Position numbers and translations under genes: made by a program. Below are positions 1-7,068 of a stretch of 28,437 bases of DNA, piece after piece. The notes below the pieces were generated by a model. It was not told where the DNA came from. It worked only from the letters and a program-made list of their open reading frames with translations, and did no database searches. The stretch comes from JAEUSI01 sp036782915 (GTDB taxonomy: Bacteria; Bacteroidota; Ignavibacteria; Tepidaquicellales; Tepidaquicellaceae): assembly GCA_036782915.1 (NCBI GenBank), contig DAIPYE010000017.1, positions 1-28,437 of the forward strand. The letters run 5' to 3'. Numbering within the stretch: the stretch's first letter is position 1; each line of letters begins with the position of its first letter.

Positions 1-266
1 TGAAATTAAGTGACATTGATATGATCGAACTTAACGAGGCATTTGCGGCGCAGAGTTTAGCATGCATACAGGAGCTTCATCCTGATATGAATATTGTCAA
101 TGTTAACGGCGGAGCAATAGCATTAGGACATCCTCTTGGAAGCAGCGGATCCAGAATTCTTGTGACACTGTTGAATGAAATGGAAAAGCAGAATGAAAAA
201 AGAGGACTTGCAACTATGTGCATCGGAGTAGGGCAGGGAATTGCGACAATTATCGAAAGAGTTTAA
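1..266 (+). CDS. Acetyl-CoA acetyltransferase (thiolase), C-terminal part
   Basis: This is the 3' end of a thiolase; the frame is open from the window edge, so the start lies outside. Thiolases condense two acyl-CoA molecules or cleave 3-ketoacyl-CoA, in the cytoplasm. Visible family motifs are NEAFAAQ near the start, GGAIALGHPLGSSGSR (with the catalytic His of the GHP motif), and CIGVGQG at the end, which carries the catalytic Cys. The protein ends normally about ten residues after the Cys motif. Whether it works in beta-oxidation or in biosynthesis (acetoacetyl-CoA) cannot be told from this fragment. It is followed by a 70 bp gap before pgsA with no clear terminator. Family assignment is firm; substrate is not known. 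Confidence 0.95.
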   Translation, partial: KLSDIDMIELNEAFAAQSLACIQELHPDMNIVNVNGGAIALGHPLGSSGSRILVTLLNEMEKQNEKRGLATMCIGVGQGIATIIERV

Positions 267-336
267 AATGAGTTGAGATTTTTCTGTAAGAATTTGAATA
301 TTACAGTTACAGTATAATTAACAATCAGAAAATAAA

Positions 337-909
337 ATGTCATTACCAAATCAGTTATCGGTTCTAAGAATTATACTTACTCCGGTTTTTTTGTTTTTAT
401 TTCTCTCCGGAAAAACTGATTATATCAGACTTTCGATTATTGTGTTTTTAATTGCTGTATTAACTGACTGGTATGACGGATGGCATGCGAGAAAATTCGG
501 ACTTATTTCAGCATTCGGAATATTCATCGATCCGCTTGCTGACAAAATTCTTACTACTGCTGCATTTTATTGTTTCTATGTTATCGGAATTATGCCTTTA
601 TGGATGGTAATTGTAATTGCCCTTCGGGATATAATTATTACACTGCTTCGTTCTTACAGAGAAATAAAAGGAGATACTATGAAAACAACATTTATCGCAA
701 AGACAAAAACATTTATGCAAATGACATATATTTTTCTGATATTAAGTTTAATATTTGCTATGACTTTCAATATAAGTGATCCTTTCAGAAATGCAATATC
801 AGACTTTCTTATCTCAGATATAAATTATTATTTAATTTTAAGTATAACTTTAATAACACTGTACACAGGAATTGCATATCTGTTTGAATTAAATAAAAGA
901 AACAAGTAA
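337..909 (+). CDS. pgsA: CDP-diacylglycerol-glycerol-3-phosphate 3-phosphatidyltransferase
   Basis: This membrane enzyme makes phosphatidylglycerol phosphate from CDP-diacylglycerol and glycerol-3-phosphate. The 190-residue protein has the usual length and several hydrophobic helices. It shows the complete CDP-alcohol phosphotransferase signature: D44, D47-G48, A51-R52, G61, D65 and D69, the aspartates that bind the two catalytic metal ions. The ATG at 337 follows an A-rich leader without a clear Shine-Dalgarno site. The next gene, pgpA, performs the following step (removal of the phosphate) and begins at the base after the pgsA stop codon, so the two form a translationally linked pair. Other CDP-alcohol transferases (phosphatidylserine synthase, for example) share the signature, but the sequence pattern and the pgpA neighbour favour PgsA. 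Confidence 0.92.
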   Translation: MSLPNQLSVLRIILTPVFLFLFLSGKTDYIRLSIIVFLIAVLTDWYDGWHARKFGLISAFGIFIDPLADKILTTAAFYCFYVIGIMPLWMVIVIALRDIIITLLRSYREIKGDTMKTTFIAKTKTFMQMTYIFLILSLIFAMTFNISDPFRNAISDFLISDINYYLILSITLITLYTGIAYLFELNKRNK

Positions 910-1431
910 TTGAAATTATACAAAACTAAAAAGATCGTAGATGCAGATGCAGAAGTTGGTTTTCTTAGTTTAATATTCGCAAGCGGCTTATATACAGGCT
1001 TCATGCCCTTTGCAAGCGGAACATTCGGCAGTATATTCGGATCATTGTTTTTTTTTTTAAAAGATTTTCAGAGAGCAGAAATTCTGATCCCTTCAATAAT
1101 CATTTGCGCTTTGATCTCGATACCAGCTTCAAAAGAAGTGATGAAGAAATACGGAGATGATCCGTCTGTGATCGTTATTGATGAAGTAATAGGAATGTGG
1201 ATCTCAGTTTTAGTGTTTCAATTTTTCAATGGAATATCTTCTGATCTGAATTTTAAAAATTTAATCATAGTTTTTCTTTGTTTCAGATTATTTGACATAA
1301 TAAAAATACAGCCTTCTAAATATTTTGATGATATGAAAAGCGCAACAGGAGTTATATTGGATGATGTAATCGCAGGAATATATGCAGGTGTTGCAGCATA
1401 TTTAATAACATTGGTCATAGCAAAATTATAA
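910..1431 (+). CDS. pgpA: Phosphatidylglycerophosphatase A
   Basis: PgpA dephosphorylates phosphatidylglycerol phosphate to phosphatidylglycerol in the inner membrane. The 173-residue protein has the family landmarks in order: a PFASGTFGS segment (family form PxAPGTxGS), IDEVIGMW, FRLFDIIKIQPS, and GVILDDVIAGIYAG, whose acidic residues are the proposed metal ligands. The start is TTG at 910, immediately after the TAA of pgsA with no spacer; no ATG exists before the first conserved block, so a TTG start (or a start inside pgsA) is required. The pairing with pgsA gives two consecutive steps of one pathway. An exact repeat of this TAATTG junction is seen at 17036-17041 between two other genes. 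Confidence 0.92.
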   Translation: MKLYKTKKIVDADAEVGFLSLIFASGLYTGFMPFASGTFGSIFGSLFFFLKDFQRAEILIPSIIICALISIPASKEVMKKYGDDPSVIVIDEVIGMWISVLVFQFFNGISSDLNFKNLIIVFLCFRLFDIIKIQPSKYFDDMKSATGVILDDVIAGIYAGVAAYLITLVIAKL

Positions 1432-1452
1432 TTGAAATAAAATTTATCAGGA

Positions 1453-2712
1453 ATGAGATCAAAAATAATTTCTATCGGAGATGAATTACTGATAGGGCAA
1501 ATCGTGAATACAAATGCGGCATTTCTTGGAGAAAAGTTATTTTCGATAGGAATACCGGCTGAAAAAGTAATTGTGATAGGGGATGAAGAGAAGATACTTT
1601 TGAACGAATTGAAAGATTCAGTCACAAATTATGATGTTACAATAATAACCGGCGGTCTGGGACCGACACATGATGATATAACAAAACCAACACTGGTGAA
1701 ATTTTTTGAAGATGAATTGATAACTGATGAAAAAGTACTGGAGCATGTTAAAAATATATTTGCATCCAGAAATATTGCAATGCCGGAGGTAAATGCCGGA
1801 CAGGCACTGGTTCCGAAAAATTCTGAAGTTATCTGGAATCATAGCGGAACAGCTCCGGGAATCTGGATAGAAAAACATAATAAAATCATTATTGCAATGC
1901 CGGGTGTTCCGCATGAAATGAAAGCAATGATAAATGAAATTTTACTTTCAAAGATCTGCACAAAGTTTGAAAGCAAATTAAATGAAGTCCACATTCAAAA
2001 AACATTACTGACAACAGGTCTTGGAGAATCGACATTAAATGAAAAGCTTGGAGATATAAAGGAACTGATCGGTGACAGTAAGCTGGCATTTTTACCTTCA
2101 ACAGAAGGCGTCAGACTTAGGATAAATGTAACATCAGATTCAAAAAAAGATGCTGAACAAAAACTGGATGAAATTGAATCAAAAATACGAATTAAAGCGG
2201 GTGATTATATTTACGGAATAAACAATGAGAGCATGGAGTTTGTTATTGGCGATTTACTTCGTTGTAATAAACAAACTTTATCAATTGCAGAATCCTGTAC
2301 AGGAGGAGAAATCTCATCCCGAATTGTCAGTGTGGCGGGAAGTTCTGATTATTATTTCGGCGGTGTATGCAGTTATTCAAACAAAGAAAAAGTAAAAATA
2401 CTCAGAGTAAAAGAAGAAATACTTGAAAAGTTCGGTGCAGTGAGTAAAGAAACAGCAATTGAAATGGCAGAAGGAGTAAGAAAATTAATGGATACAGATT
2501 TTGCATTGTCCACAACAGGCATAGCCGGACCGACAGGCGGATCTGCAGAAAAAGCGGTTGGACTTGTCTGGATCGGATTTTCAAGTAAGAGCAAATCTTA
2601 CGCCGTGAATTTTTTATTCGGTGAAAAAAGAGATATTATAATCGGAAGAGCATCAATGAGAGCGCTTGATATTCTGAGAAGAGAATTGCTGGGTATTGAA
2701 ATAAAATACTGA
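1453..2712 (+). CDS. cinA: CinA family protein (competence/damage-inducible; NMN amidohydrolase-type)
   Basis: The 419-residue protein has the standard two-domain CinA layout. The N-terminal part is a molybdopterin-binding-like (MoCF) domain with ITGGLGPTHDD at about residues 65-75. The C-terminal domain carries AESCTGG at about 279-285, a GGVCSYSN segment, and GIAGPTGG near 356. In characterised members the C-terminal domain deamidates nicotinamide mononucleotide and the N-terminal domain hydrolyses ADP-ribose-type compounds, so the likely role is recycling of pyridine nucleotides. The name refers to competence in Gram-positive species, and nothing here shows a competence role. The start ATG at 1453 is 21 bp after pgpA, consistent with one transcript. 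Length and motifs are complete, with no sign of damage. Confidence 0.93.
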   Translation: MRSKIISIGDELLIGQIVNTNAAFLGEKLFSIGIPAEKVIVIGDEEKILLNELKDSVTNYDVTIITGGLGPTHDDITKPTLVKFFEDELITDEKVLEHVKNIFASRNIAMPEVNAGQALVPKNSEVIWNHSGTAPGIWIEKHNKIIIAMPGVPHEMKAMINEILLSKICTKFESKLNEVHIQKTLLTTGLGESTLNEKLGDIKELIGDSKLAFLPSTEGVRLRINVTSDSKKDAEQKLDEIESKIRIKAGDYIYGINNESMEFVIGDLLRCNKQTLSIAESCTGGEISSRIVSVAGSSDYYFGGVCSYSNKEKVKILRVKEEILEKFGAVSKETAIEMAEGVRKLMDTDFALSTTGIAGPTGGSAEKAVGLVWIGFSSKSKSYAVNFLFGEKRDIIIGRASMRALDILRRELLGIEIKY

Positions 2713-2758
2713 AAAGATTTGAACAGGAAATAATAAAATTAACAGTTAAAAAATCTTT

Positions 2759-3202
2759 ATGAGTTTAGTAAAAGAGATTTACGATGTTACAAAAGATCTT
2801 GCAGGGAATAAGATTGCTTTAAACAAGATCAGGAAAGCATTGTTAACGGAAGTCAAACTTAACAATAAATTTCTTGAAGAATTAAATAATAAGGAGATCA
2901 GAATATCAAAAGAAAGACTCATACAGATACTCAATAATCTCGAGGTTTCCGAACTAAAGGCATCGATAACCTGCGGAATTCCTTTAGAACTTATTTCCGC
3001 AAAAAAAGTTACCCCGGAATTTCTTGATGGACTTGATCCGATAAAAGCTTTGGATAATGACCTTGAAACAGTTTTGGAGAAAGTATATCTGAAAATTGCA
3101 TATCTGAAAAAGGATTATAACTCAGAGCATATAAATTTATACATAAGAGTCAGAAATATATACAACTATAATACTTTAATACAGAGATTGCTTCTGAACT
3201 GA
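2759..3202 (+). CDS. Hypothetical protein, 147 residues, helical
   Basis: I do not recognise this family. The product is rich in Leu, Lys, Glu and Asn and reads as mostly alpha-helical, with no signal peptide, no membrane segment and no obvious metal or nucleotide motif. A single Cys lies in a short ITCGIPLEL segment near residue 71. It follows cinA by 46 bp on the same strand and ends just before a bidirectional terminator, so it is probably the last gene of the pgsA-pgpA-cinA transcript. The coding frame is uninterrupted and base use resembles its neighbours. It could be a lineage-specific cytoplasmic protein; no function is assigned. Confidence 0.75.
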   Translation: MSLVKEIYDVTKDLAGNKIALNKIRKALLTEVKLNNKFLEELNNKEIRISKERLIQILNNLEVSELKASITCGIPLELISAKKVTPEFLDGLDPIKALDNDLETVLEKVYLKIAYLKKDYNSEHINLYIRVRNIYNYNTLIQRLLLN

Positions 3203-3220
3203 TTTTTGATACATATTGAT

Positions 3221-3266
3221 AAAAAAAAATTCAACCGGTTAAATTCAACAGTTGAATTTTTTTTTT
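3221..3266. terminator. Bidirectional rho-independent terminator
   Basis: The arms at 3221-3235 (A9 then TTCAAC) and 3251-3265 (GTTGAA then T9) are perfect reverse complements of 15 bp with a 15-nt loop. A nested alternative hairpin uses 3241-3248 and 3252-3259. It supplies a T-run in both directions and sits between the plus-strand 147-residue gene and the converging minus-strand gene ending at 3312, as expected for a shared terminator. Confidence 0.8.
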
Positions 3267-3311
3267 AAAAGAATTAGTAATTAATACAATATTTTTAAAT
3301 TAAAACCGTTA

Positions 3312-4910
3312 TCAAGGCTTCCAGGCATTCAAATCATTTACTGATATTTTATATCTGAAAATTTTCCAGTATTTACCTTTTGCAAAATCAACTGCGGGCT
3401 GTCCTCCGTAAGCGGCTGAATAGCTTGCATGTCTGAGAGTATTTTCAAATGAATAAACATACAAAGTATCATTTACCAGTGTAGGCAATCCGTAAATTTG
3501 TTTTACAGAATCATGCAAGGGTAAGAACGCTTTTTTATTATTTGTAAAAGACCAGTCTTTACCGTTAATGCTGTACATAAGATGGGTTTCAACAGTTTGT
3601 TCAAGACCGGTGTAGGGATAATTCCAGTTTTCCGTACCATCATCTTCAAGTCTTAAAACATGCATAAAACCCCACCAGTCATTTCCTATTCTGATAACAT
3701 TCATATTATACGGCTGTTTATAATATAGCTGTGATGCAGGATTAAAGTAAGCAGAATCCGGGAACTGAATAACCGTATCAATTTCAGTCCAGTTAACAAA
3801 ATCCCTGCTTTTCATTAATCCGACTTTTCTTCTCGGATCAATGCTTGGTATATTTGGTCTTATGTAACAATAAAATGAATCAGTGTTGTCAAAGAAAGAA
3901 AGATCTTCACCCGGATGAAAAGAAAACGGATTTGAATGATACTGGGTATAATTATATCCGTTAGTACTGTAAGCAATATTGAACCACTCAGTATAAGTTG
4001 CTCCGGAACCGGAATGACAAGTCCAGCCGGAATACCAGAAGTTTCCTCTTCTGATTGTAGAATACATTGAATCACCTGCAGCCGGAGTACCGTTTGGATT
4101 TACAGAAATATTTTTTTTGAATTTCCAGTTCTTTCCGTCTAAAGAAGTATCCAGTTTCGTAATACCGTCTTTTACATAATACATAGAAAATACATTATTC
4201 ACATAATGCACAGAAGTATAGGACAAAAGCATAACATTTTTATTCACATCGGATTTATTCGGTACAGCATCTCTGACAGGGTACGTAAGAGCCGGGATTT
4301 TAATTACTACATTGTTCTCTATATTATTTTCTGTAACACTAAGATCATATACATCTACAAAGTTATCTCCATTCAGATCTGATCTTGTGTATCCGGTTAA
4401 AGAATGAGTAACATCATTTTCTACAATACTACCGTCACCACCATCTATAGTTCCATCCTGATTTATATCTCCGCTGAACAAGCAATATTTAGAATACTTA
4501 TAAATTAAGTTGTTTCCAAATGCCTGAGTTGCAGAAATAGTAAAATCATAACTGAAATTTGCACCTATCCCAAAAGTTATATATACAGGTTTACTCCAGG
4601 TTAAAAGACTATTCCTGTGCCTGACAATAAGATAATAATTACCGTTTGAAATATTTTTGTTAAAATAAAATAATCCGGTTAATGTCTGAGAATTGAGAAC
4701 TGATTTAGCGGAATCTAATTTTAAAGCGGGAGAAAGTGTATTGCTGAGATATATTGTAATAGTATCAGAGACAAAATGTGTTGAATTATTTTTTAAAAGA
4801 CTTTCTATTGCAATCTTGATAGTTCCGGTTGTTGTGACTCCTTTAGATATTTTTTGTGTAAAAAAAATGCATAAAACTGCTGCCGAGAAAATTGAAATGC
4901 TTTTTTTCAA
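3312..4910 (-). CDS. Secreted protein with dockerin-like calcium loops and a predicted beta-propeller
   Basis: This 532-residue protein starts with a Sec-type signal peptide (KK followed by a hydrophobic stretch, residues 2-20) and is probably exported. Residues 24-140 look like a beta-sandwich of the kind found in exported Ignavibacteria proteins (NGNYYLIVRHRN, then AFGNN). Residues 148-159 (DINQDGTIDGGD) and 178-189 (DLNGDNFVDVYD) form two DxNxDGxxDxxD calcium loops spaced like a dockerin pair. The remaining 330 residues repeat short blade-like elements such as SLDGKNW, STNGYNY, SRDFVNW and SINGKDW, typical of five-bladed glycosidase-like propellers (GH43/GH32/sialidase-like). I see no C-terminal type IX sorting domain. 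A role in binding or cutting a polysaccharide is inference. The start is TTG at 4910; no ATG lies between the upstream in-frame stop and the signal peptide. Confidence 0.8.
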   Translation of the reverse strand: MKKSISIFSAAVLCIFFTQKISKGVTTTGTIKIAIESLLKNNSTHFVSDTITIYLSNTLSPALKLDSAKSVLNSQTLTGLFYFNKNISNGNYYLIVRHRNSLLTWSKPVYITFGIGANFSYDFTISATQAFGNNLIYKYSKYCLFSGDINQDGTIDGGDGSIVENDVTHSLTGYTRSDLNGDNFVDVYDLSVTENNIENNVVIKIPALTYPVRDAVPNKSDVNKNVMLLSYTSVHYVNNVFSMYYVKDGITKLDTSLDGKNWKFKKNISVNPNGTPAAGDSMYSTIRRGNFWYSGWTCHSGSGATYTEWFNIAYSTNGYNYTQYHSNPFSFHPGEDLSFFDNTDSFYCYIRPNIPSIDPRRKVGLMKSRDFVNWTEIDTVIQFPDSAYFNPASQLYYKQPYNMNVIRIGNDWWGFMHVLRLEDDGTENWNYPYTGLEQTVETHLMYSINGKDWSFTNNKKAFLPLHDSVKQIYGLPTLVNDTLYVYSFENTLRHASYSAAYGGQPAVDFAKGKYWKIFRYKISVNDLNAWKP

Positions 4911-5073
4911 ATTTTTTCTGTTTATTTTAATTTAAAATGGACCTTAAAGTTTGGGGAGGTGTAAAGCCGGGCATTAAACTTTTGTATACAATCCAACAAA
5001 CACCAATTTCATTAAGTTCAAAATAAATTGAACAAACTTCCTTTAATTTGAGGTGGTAATTTTTAAGATTTAA

Positions 5074-5113
5074 TAAAGTGTTTTTGTCTAATTAAGAAGA
5101 CAAAAACATTTTA
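5074..5113. repeat. 16-bp inverted repeat (hairpin)
   Basis: Arms 5074-5089 and 5098-5113 pair over 16 bp, with one G-T wobble at 5078/5109, around an 8-nt loop. The core TGTTTTTGTCT pairs perfectly with AGACAAAAACA. No long T-run follows on either strand, so it is not a typical terminator. It lies about 165 bp upstream of the minus-strand secreted-protein gene and could be an RNA structure, a protein-binding site or the remnant of a small repeat. Confidence 0.65.
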
Positions 5114-5313
5114 ATAATTATCAGAAATCAAATATTGTATAAATATTAAACATTCTGATGTAAAAAGACGGTTTTTATTTAAATTTTGTGTCCAATAATT
5201 TATAAAAAATTTATCATTATCACACTATAAAAAATTATAAAATTCTTGGAAATATTCAAAACAGGATTTATGCGAAAAACACTTAAAAAGACAATATTAA
5301 AACCAGACAGGTT

Positions 5314-5545
5314 ATTTGAATGAGTATAAATACTCACGGAAAAAGAGTATTTACGCTCATTTAAATCAAGTGGAAACACTTATACCAAAAATTGAAATAA
5401 TTAATTAGATTTGTAAAGATAAACCACATTAAAAAATTGTTCAGATAATTAAGGAAGAACAATTCATTTCATAAATTCCGAAATGACCGCAAGAACTGAT
5501 TAAGTTATTTAGCCCCGAAACTCCAAAGCGGGGCTATCTTTTTTT
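5314..5545 (+). ncRNA. Candidate structured non-coding RNA ending in an orphan terminator
   Basis: Five consecutive hairpins are visible on the plus strand: 5314-5335/5345-5366 (22 bp, two G-U wobbles and one mismatch, 9-nt loop), 5368-5372/5377-5381 (5 bp closed by a GAAA tetraloop), 5435-5442/5457-5464 (8 bp), 5465-5470/5480-5485 (6 bp), and the terminator stem 5510-5517/5529-5536 followed by a T-run. The terminator has no protein gene upstream of it on the plus strand, since the region is between divergent genes, so some other transcript should end here. The 5' end is not determined and I found no clear promoter. Hallmarks of tmRNA, RNase P RNA, SRP RNA and the glycine riboswitch are absent. 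Function is unknown. Confidence 0.45.
5510..5545 (+). terminator. Strong rho-independent terminator (orphan)
   Basis: TAGCCCCG at 5510-5517 pairs with CGGGGCTA at 5529-5536 around an 11-nt loop, followed by TCTTTTTTT. This GC-rich stem stands out in a very AT-rich region. The T-run is only on the plus strand, so it ends a rightward transcript, yet no plus-strand protein gene precedes it for more than 2 kb. It could also be an attenuator of a long gcvH leader, since gcvH starts 250 bp downstream. Confidence 0.85.
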
Positions 5546-5745
5546 ATTTCATTTATTTAAAATTTTCAATTTAAACCTGCCATTAAAATCTATTGCAATA
5601 AAATTCAAATATAAATCAAAATTTACTTTTATTGCTAAAAATAGCTAAAATTCCACTTGTTAAAAATAAGCATTTCCTGAAATACCTGATGTTAAAAAAA
5701 TCTGTAAACTGAAATTTTTATAATTTTATCAATTGAATCACAACC

Positions 5746-5792
5746 TTAGAATAATTAAATTGCGAATCTAACAAATTTTAAAATTATTCTAA
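5746..5792 (+). promoter_or_regulatory. 11-bp inverted repeat abutting the gcvH start codon
   Basis: TTAGAATAATT at 5746-5756 and AATTATTCTAA at 5782-5792 are perfect reverse complements separated by 25 nt. The right arm ends two bases before the gcvH ATG at 5795. In RNA this would fold the ribosome-loading region into a stem; as DNA it could be an operator. No Shine-Dalgarno site is visible here. The regulatory role is inference. Confidence 0.4.
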
Positions 5793-5794
5793 CT

Positions 5795-6178
5795 ATGAAT
5801 TTTCCAGAAGCTGTAAAATATACAAAAGATCATGAATGGGTAAAGCAGGAAGGTAATATTTGCATTGTGGGAATTACTGATTTTGCTCAGAGTGAACTTG
5901 GAGACATAATATATTTAGATATTACATCCGAAAAAGGAAGTACTGTAACTCAGGGTGAAACATTAGGTTCAATTGAAGCTGTGAAAACTGTTTCTGAAAT
6001 GTATAGTCCTGTTTCAGGGAAATTAATTGAAATAAATACAGGAATTAATGAAAATCCATCTATTGTTAACTCTGATCCTTATGAAAACGGCTGGATCATA
6101 AAAATAGAGCCATCAAATCAGGATGAAATAAGTAATTTGATGAATTCTGAAGAATACAGAAAACAGGTTGGTTTATAA
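5795..6178 (+). CDS. gcvH: Glycine cleavage system H protein
   Basis: GcvH is the lipoyl carrier of the glycine cleavage complex and shuttles the aminomethyl group between the P, T and L proteins in the cytoplasm. The 127-residue product has the normal length. It begins with the family's YTKDHEWV segment, and the lipoylated Lys is K64 in IEAVKTVSE, followed by MYSPVSG. The C-terminal NSDPYENGWI segment is also typical. No P or T gene is in the window, so this gcvH stands alone, which is common. It is probably monocistronic: 81 bp separate it from yceD. An 11-bp inverted repeat ends two bases before its start codon. Identity is secure. Confidence 0.97.
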   Translation: MNFPEAVKYTKDHEWVKQEGNICIVGITDFAQSELGDIIYLDITSEKGSTVTQGETLGSIEAVKTVSEMYSPVSGKLIEINTGINENPSIVNSDPYENGWIIKIEPSNQDEISNLMNSEEYRKQVGL

Positions 6179-6259
6179 ATTTATCATTTTATTGTAAGAT
6201 TCATTTTTTAAGATCTGCCCTTCAATAAACAAGTTCTTTGATATATAAAATATTTTAAA

Positions 6260-6787
6260 ATGTTAAAAATTCATATCAGCAATTTAGCGGAAGGTGAGCA
6301 TGATTATCAATTTAAATTCAATAAAAAGGAATTTAAAGATTTAGAAATTGATGATTTAGAAATTGAAGATGATTTATTATTAAATGTTAAATTACTGAAA
6401 TACGGAAATCAGTTTGATCTGAAGTGTCAGTTAAAAGGAAATCTAAGATTGTTATGCGACAGATGTCTTGAAGATTACATATATGATTTTGAGAATTCGT
6501 TTGAAGTTATTTATAAATTTGACTTTACAATAAAAAAAGAAGAATCAGTTACTGATTCAGATGACATAAAACTGATACCGCCAAAGACCGGATTTATTGA
6601 TATAAAGGAAGATGTCAGGGATTTCATATTATTGTCAGTTCCAATGAAGAGAGTGCCTGAAGAAAATAATGATATCTGTACATATTGCAATAAAAGCATT
6701 TCCGGGATTTTAAATATAAGCAGCGCAGAAGAGATCAATCCTGTCTGGGAAAAATTAGTTAAAACAACAAAACAGAAAAATAAATAG
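6260..6787 (+). CDS. yceD: YceD/DUF177 family protein (23S rRNA accumulation)
   Basis: The DUF177 family, called YceD in E. coli, is needed for normal accumulation of 23S rRNA and is almost always encoded just before rpmF, as here (10 bp spacing). The 175-residue protein has the family's central Cys-containing core, LLCDRCLEDYIYDF at about residues 71-84, followed by a beta-rich part, and a second Cys pair (ICTYC) near the C-terminus that could complete a metal site together with the first. The acidic N-terminal half (repeated LEIDD/LEIED) is typical of the family. The molecular mechanism is not established. Family assignment rests on the Cys motif, length and the conserved yceD-rpmF-plsX order. 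Confidence 0.88.
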   Translation: MLKIHISNLAEGEHDYQFKFNKKEFKDLEIDDLEIEDDLLLNVKLLKYGNQFDLKCQLKGNLRLLCDRCLEDYIYDFENSFEVIYKFDFTIKKEESVTDSDDIKLIPPKTGFIDIKEDVRDFILLSVPMKRVPEENNDICTYCNKSISGILNISSAEEINPVWEKLVKTTKQKNK

Positions 6788-6796
6788 AATAATAAA

Positions 6797-6976
6797 ATGC
6801 CAAATCCAAAAAGAAGACATTCCAAAGCAAGAGGTAGAAAAAGAAGAACACATTACAAAGCAACAGGTCCGACATTAATGTCCTGTCCAAATTGCAGTGA
6901 AATGAAGCAGGCTCACAGAGTATGCTCATCCTGCGGATTTTATGACGGTAAAAGTATATTGCTTCCCAAGAAGTAA
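6797..6976 (+). CDS. rpmF: 50S ribosomal protein L32
   Basis: The 59-residue reading frame encodes L32: MPNPKRRHSKARGRKRR at the N-terminus, a KATGPTLMSCPNC segment, and a C-terminal zinc ribbon made by C30-x2-C33 and C43-x2-C46. All four cysteines are present, so this is the zinc-binding form of L32. Length is normal. It lies 10 bp after yceD and upstream of plsX, the usual order in many bacteria. The next gene begins 92 bp downstream. Confidence 0.97.
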   Translation: MPNPKRRHSKARGRKRRTHYKATGPTLMSCPNCSEMKQAHRVCSSCGFYDGKSILLPKK

Positions 6977-7068
6977 TTAATAATGTAGTTTTCTTTATTC
7001 TCTCCCGGTAATATTTCCGCTAATGAATTTCAATATATTTTAATTGATCATAATACGGCTGTTAGTGC

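Larger units (their letters stand above)
4911..5794. other. Long non-coding intergenic region rich in inverted repeats
   Basis: These 884 bp separate the divergent secreted-protein gene (minus) and gcvH (plus). No protein-coding frame of convincing length or composition is present. The stretch contains inverted repeats at 5016-5033 (6 bp), 5074-5113 (16 bp), 5314-5366 (22 bp), 5368-5381 (5 bp with a GAAA loop), 5435-5464 (8 bp), 5465-5485 (6 bp), 5510-5536 (8 bp, a terminator), 5595-5635 (9 bp) and 5746-5792 (11 bp), plus a 10-bp palindrome TTGTATACAA at 4982-4991. Short repeats arise by chance in AT-rich DNA, but the longest ones are unlikely to. Confidence 0.7.

Noticed and set aside
3312..4910. 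Lipoprotein or type IX cargo assignment for the secreted protein.
   Set aside because: The Cys in the signal region (AVLC) has Leu where a lipobox needs Gly, Ala or Ser, and the C-terminus has no recognisable type IX sorting domain.
5270..5364. Two overlapping tiny reading frames (17 and 14 codons) inside the candidate RNA region.
   Set aside because: Too short, with poor initiation context, and the second lies wholly inside the 22-bp hairpin; structure explains this stretch better.
5546..5794. Glycine riboswitch before gcvH.
   Set aside because: No glycine-aptamer core is recognisable; only AT-rich sequence with a 9-bp and an 11-bp inverted repeat.
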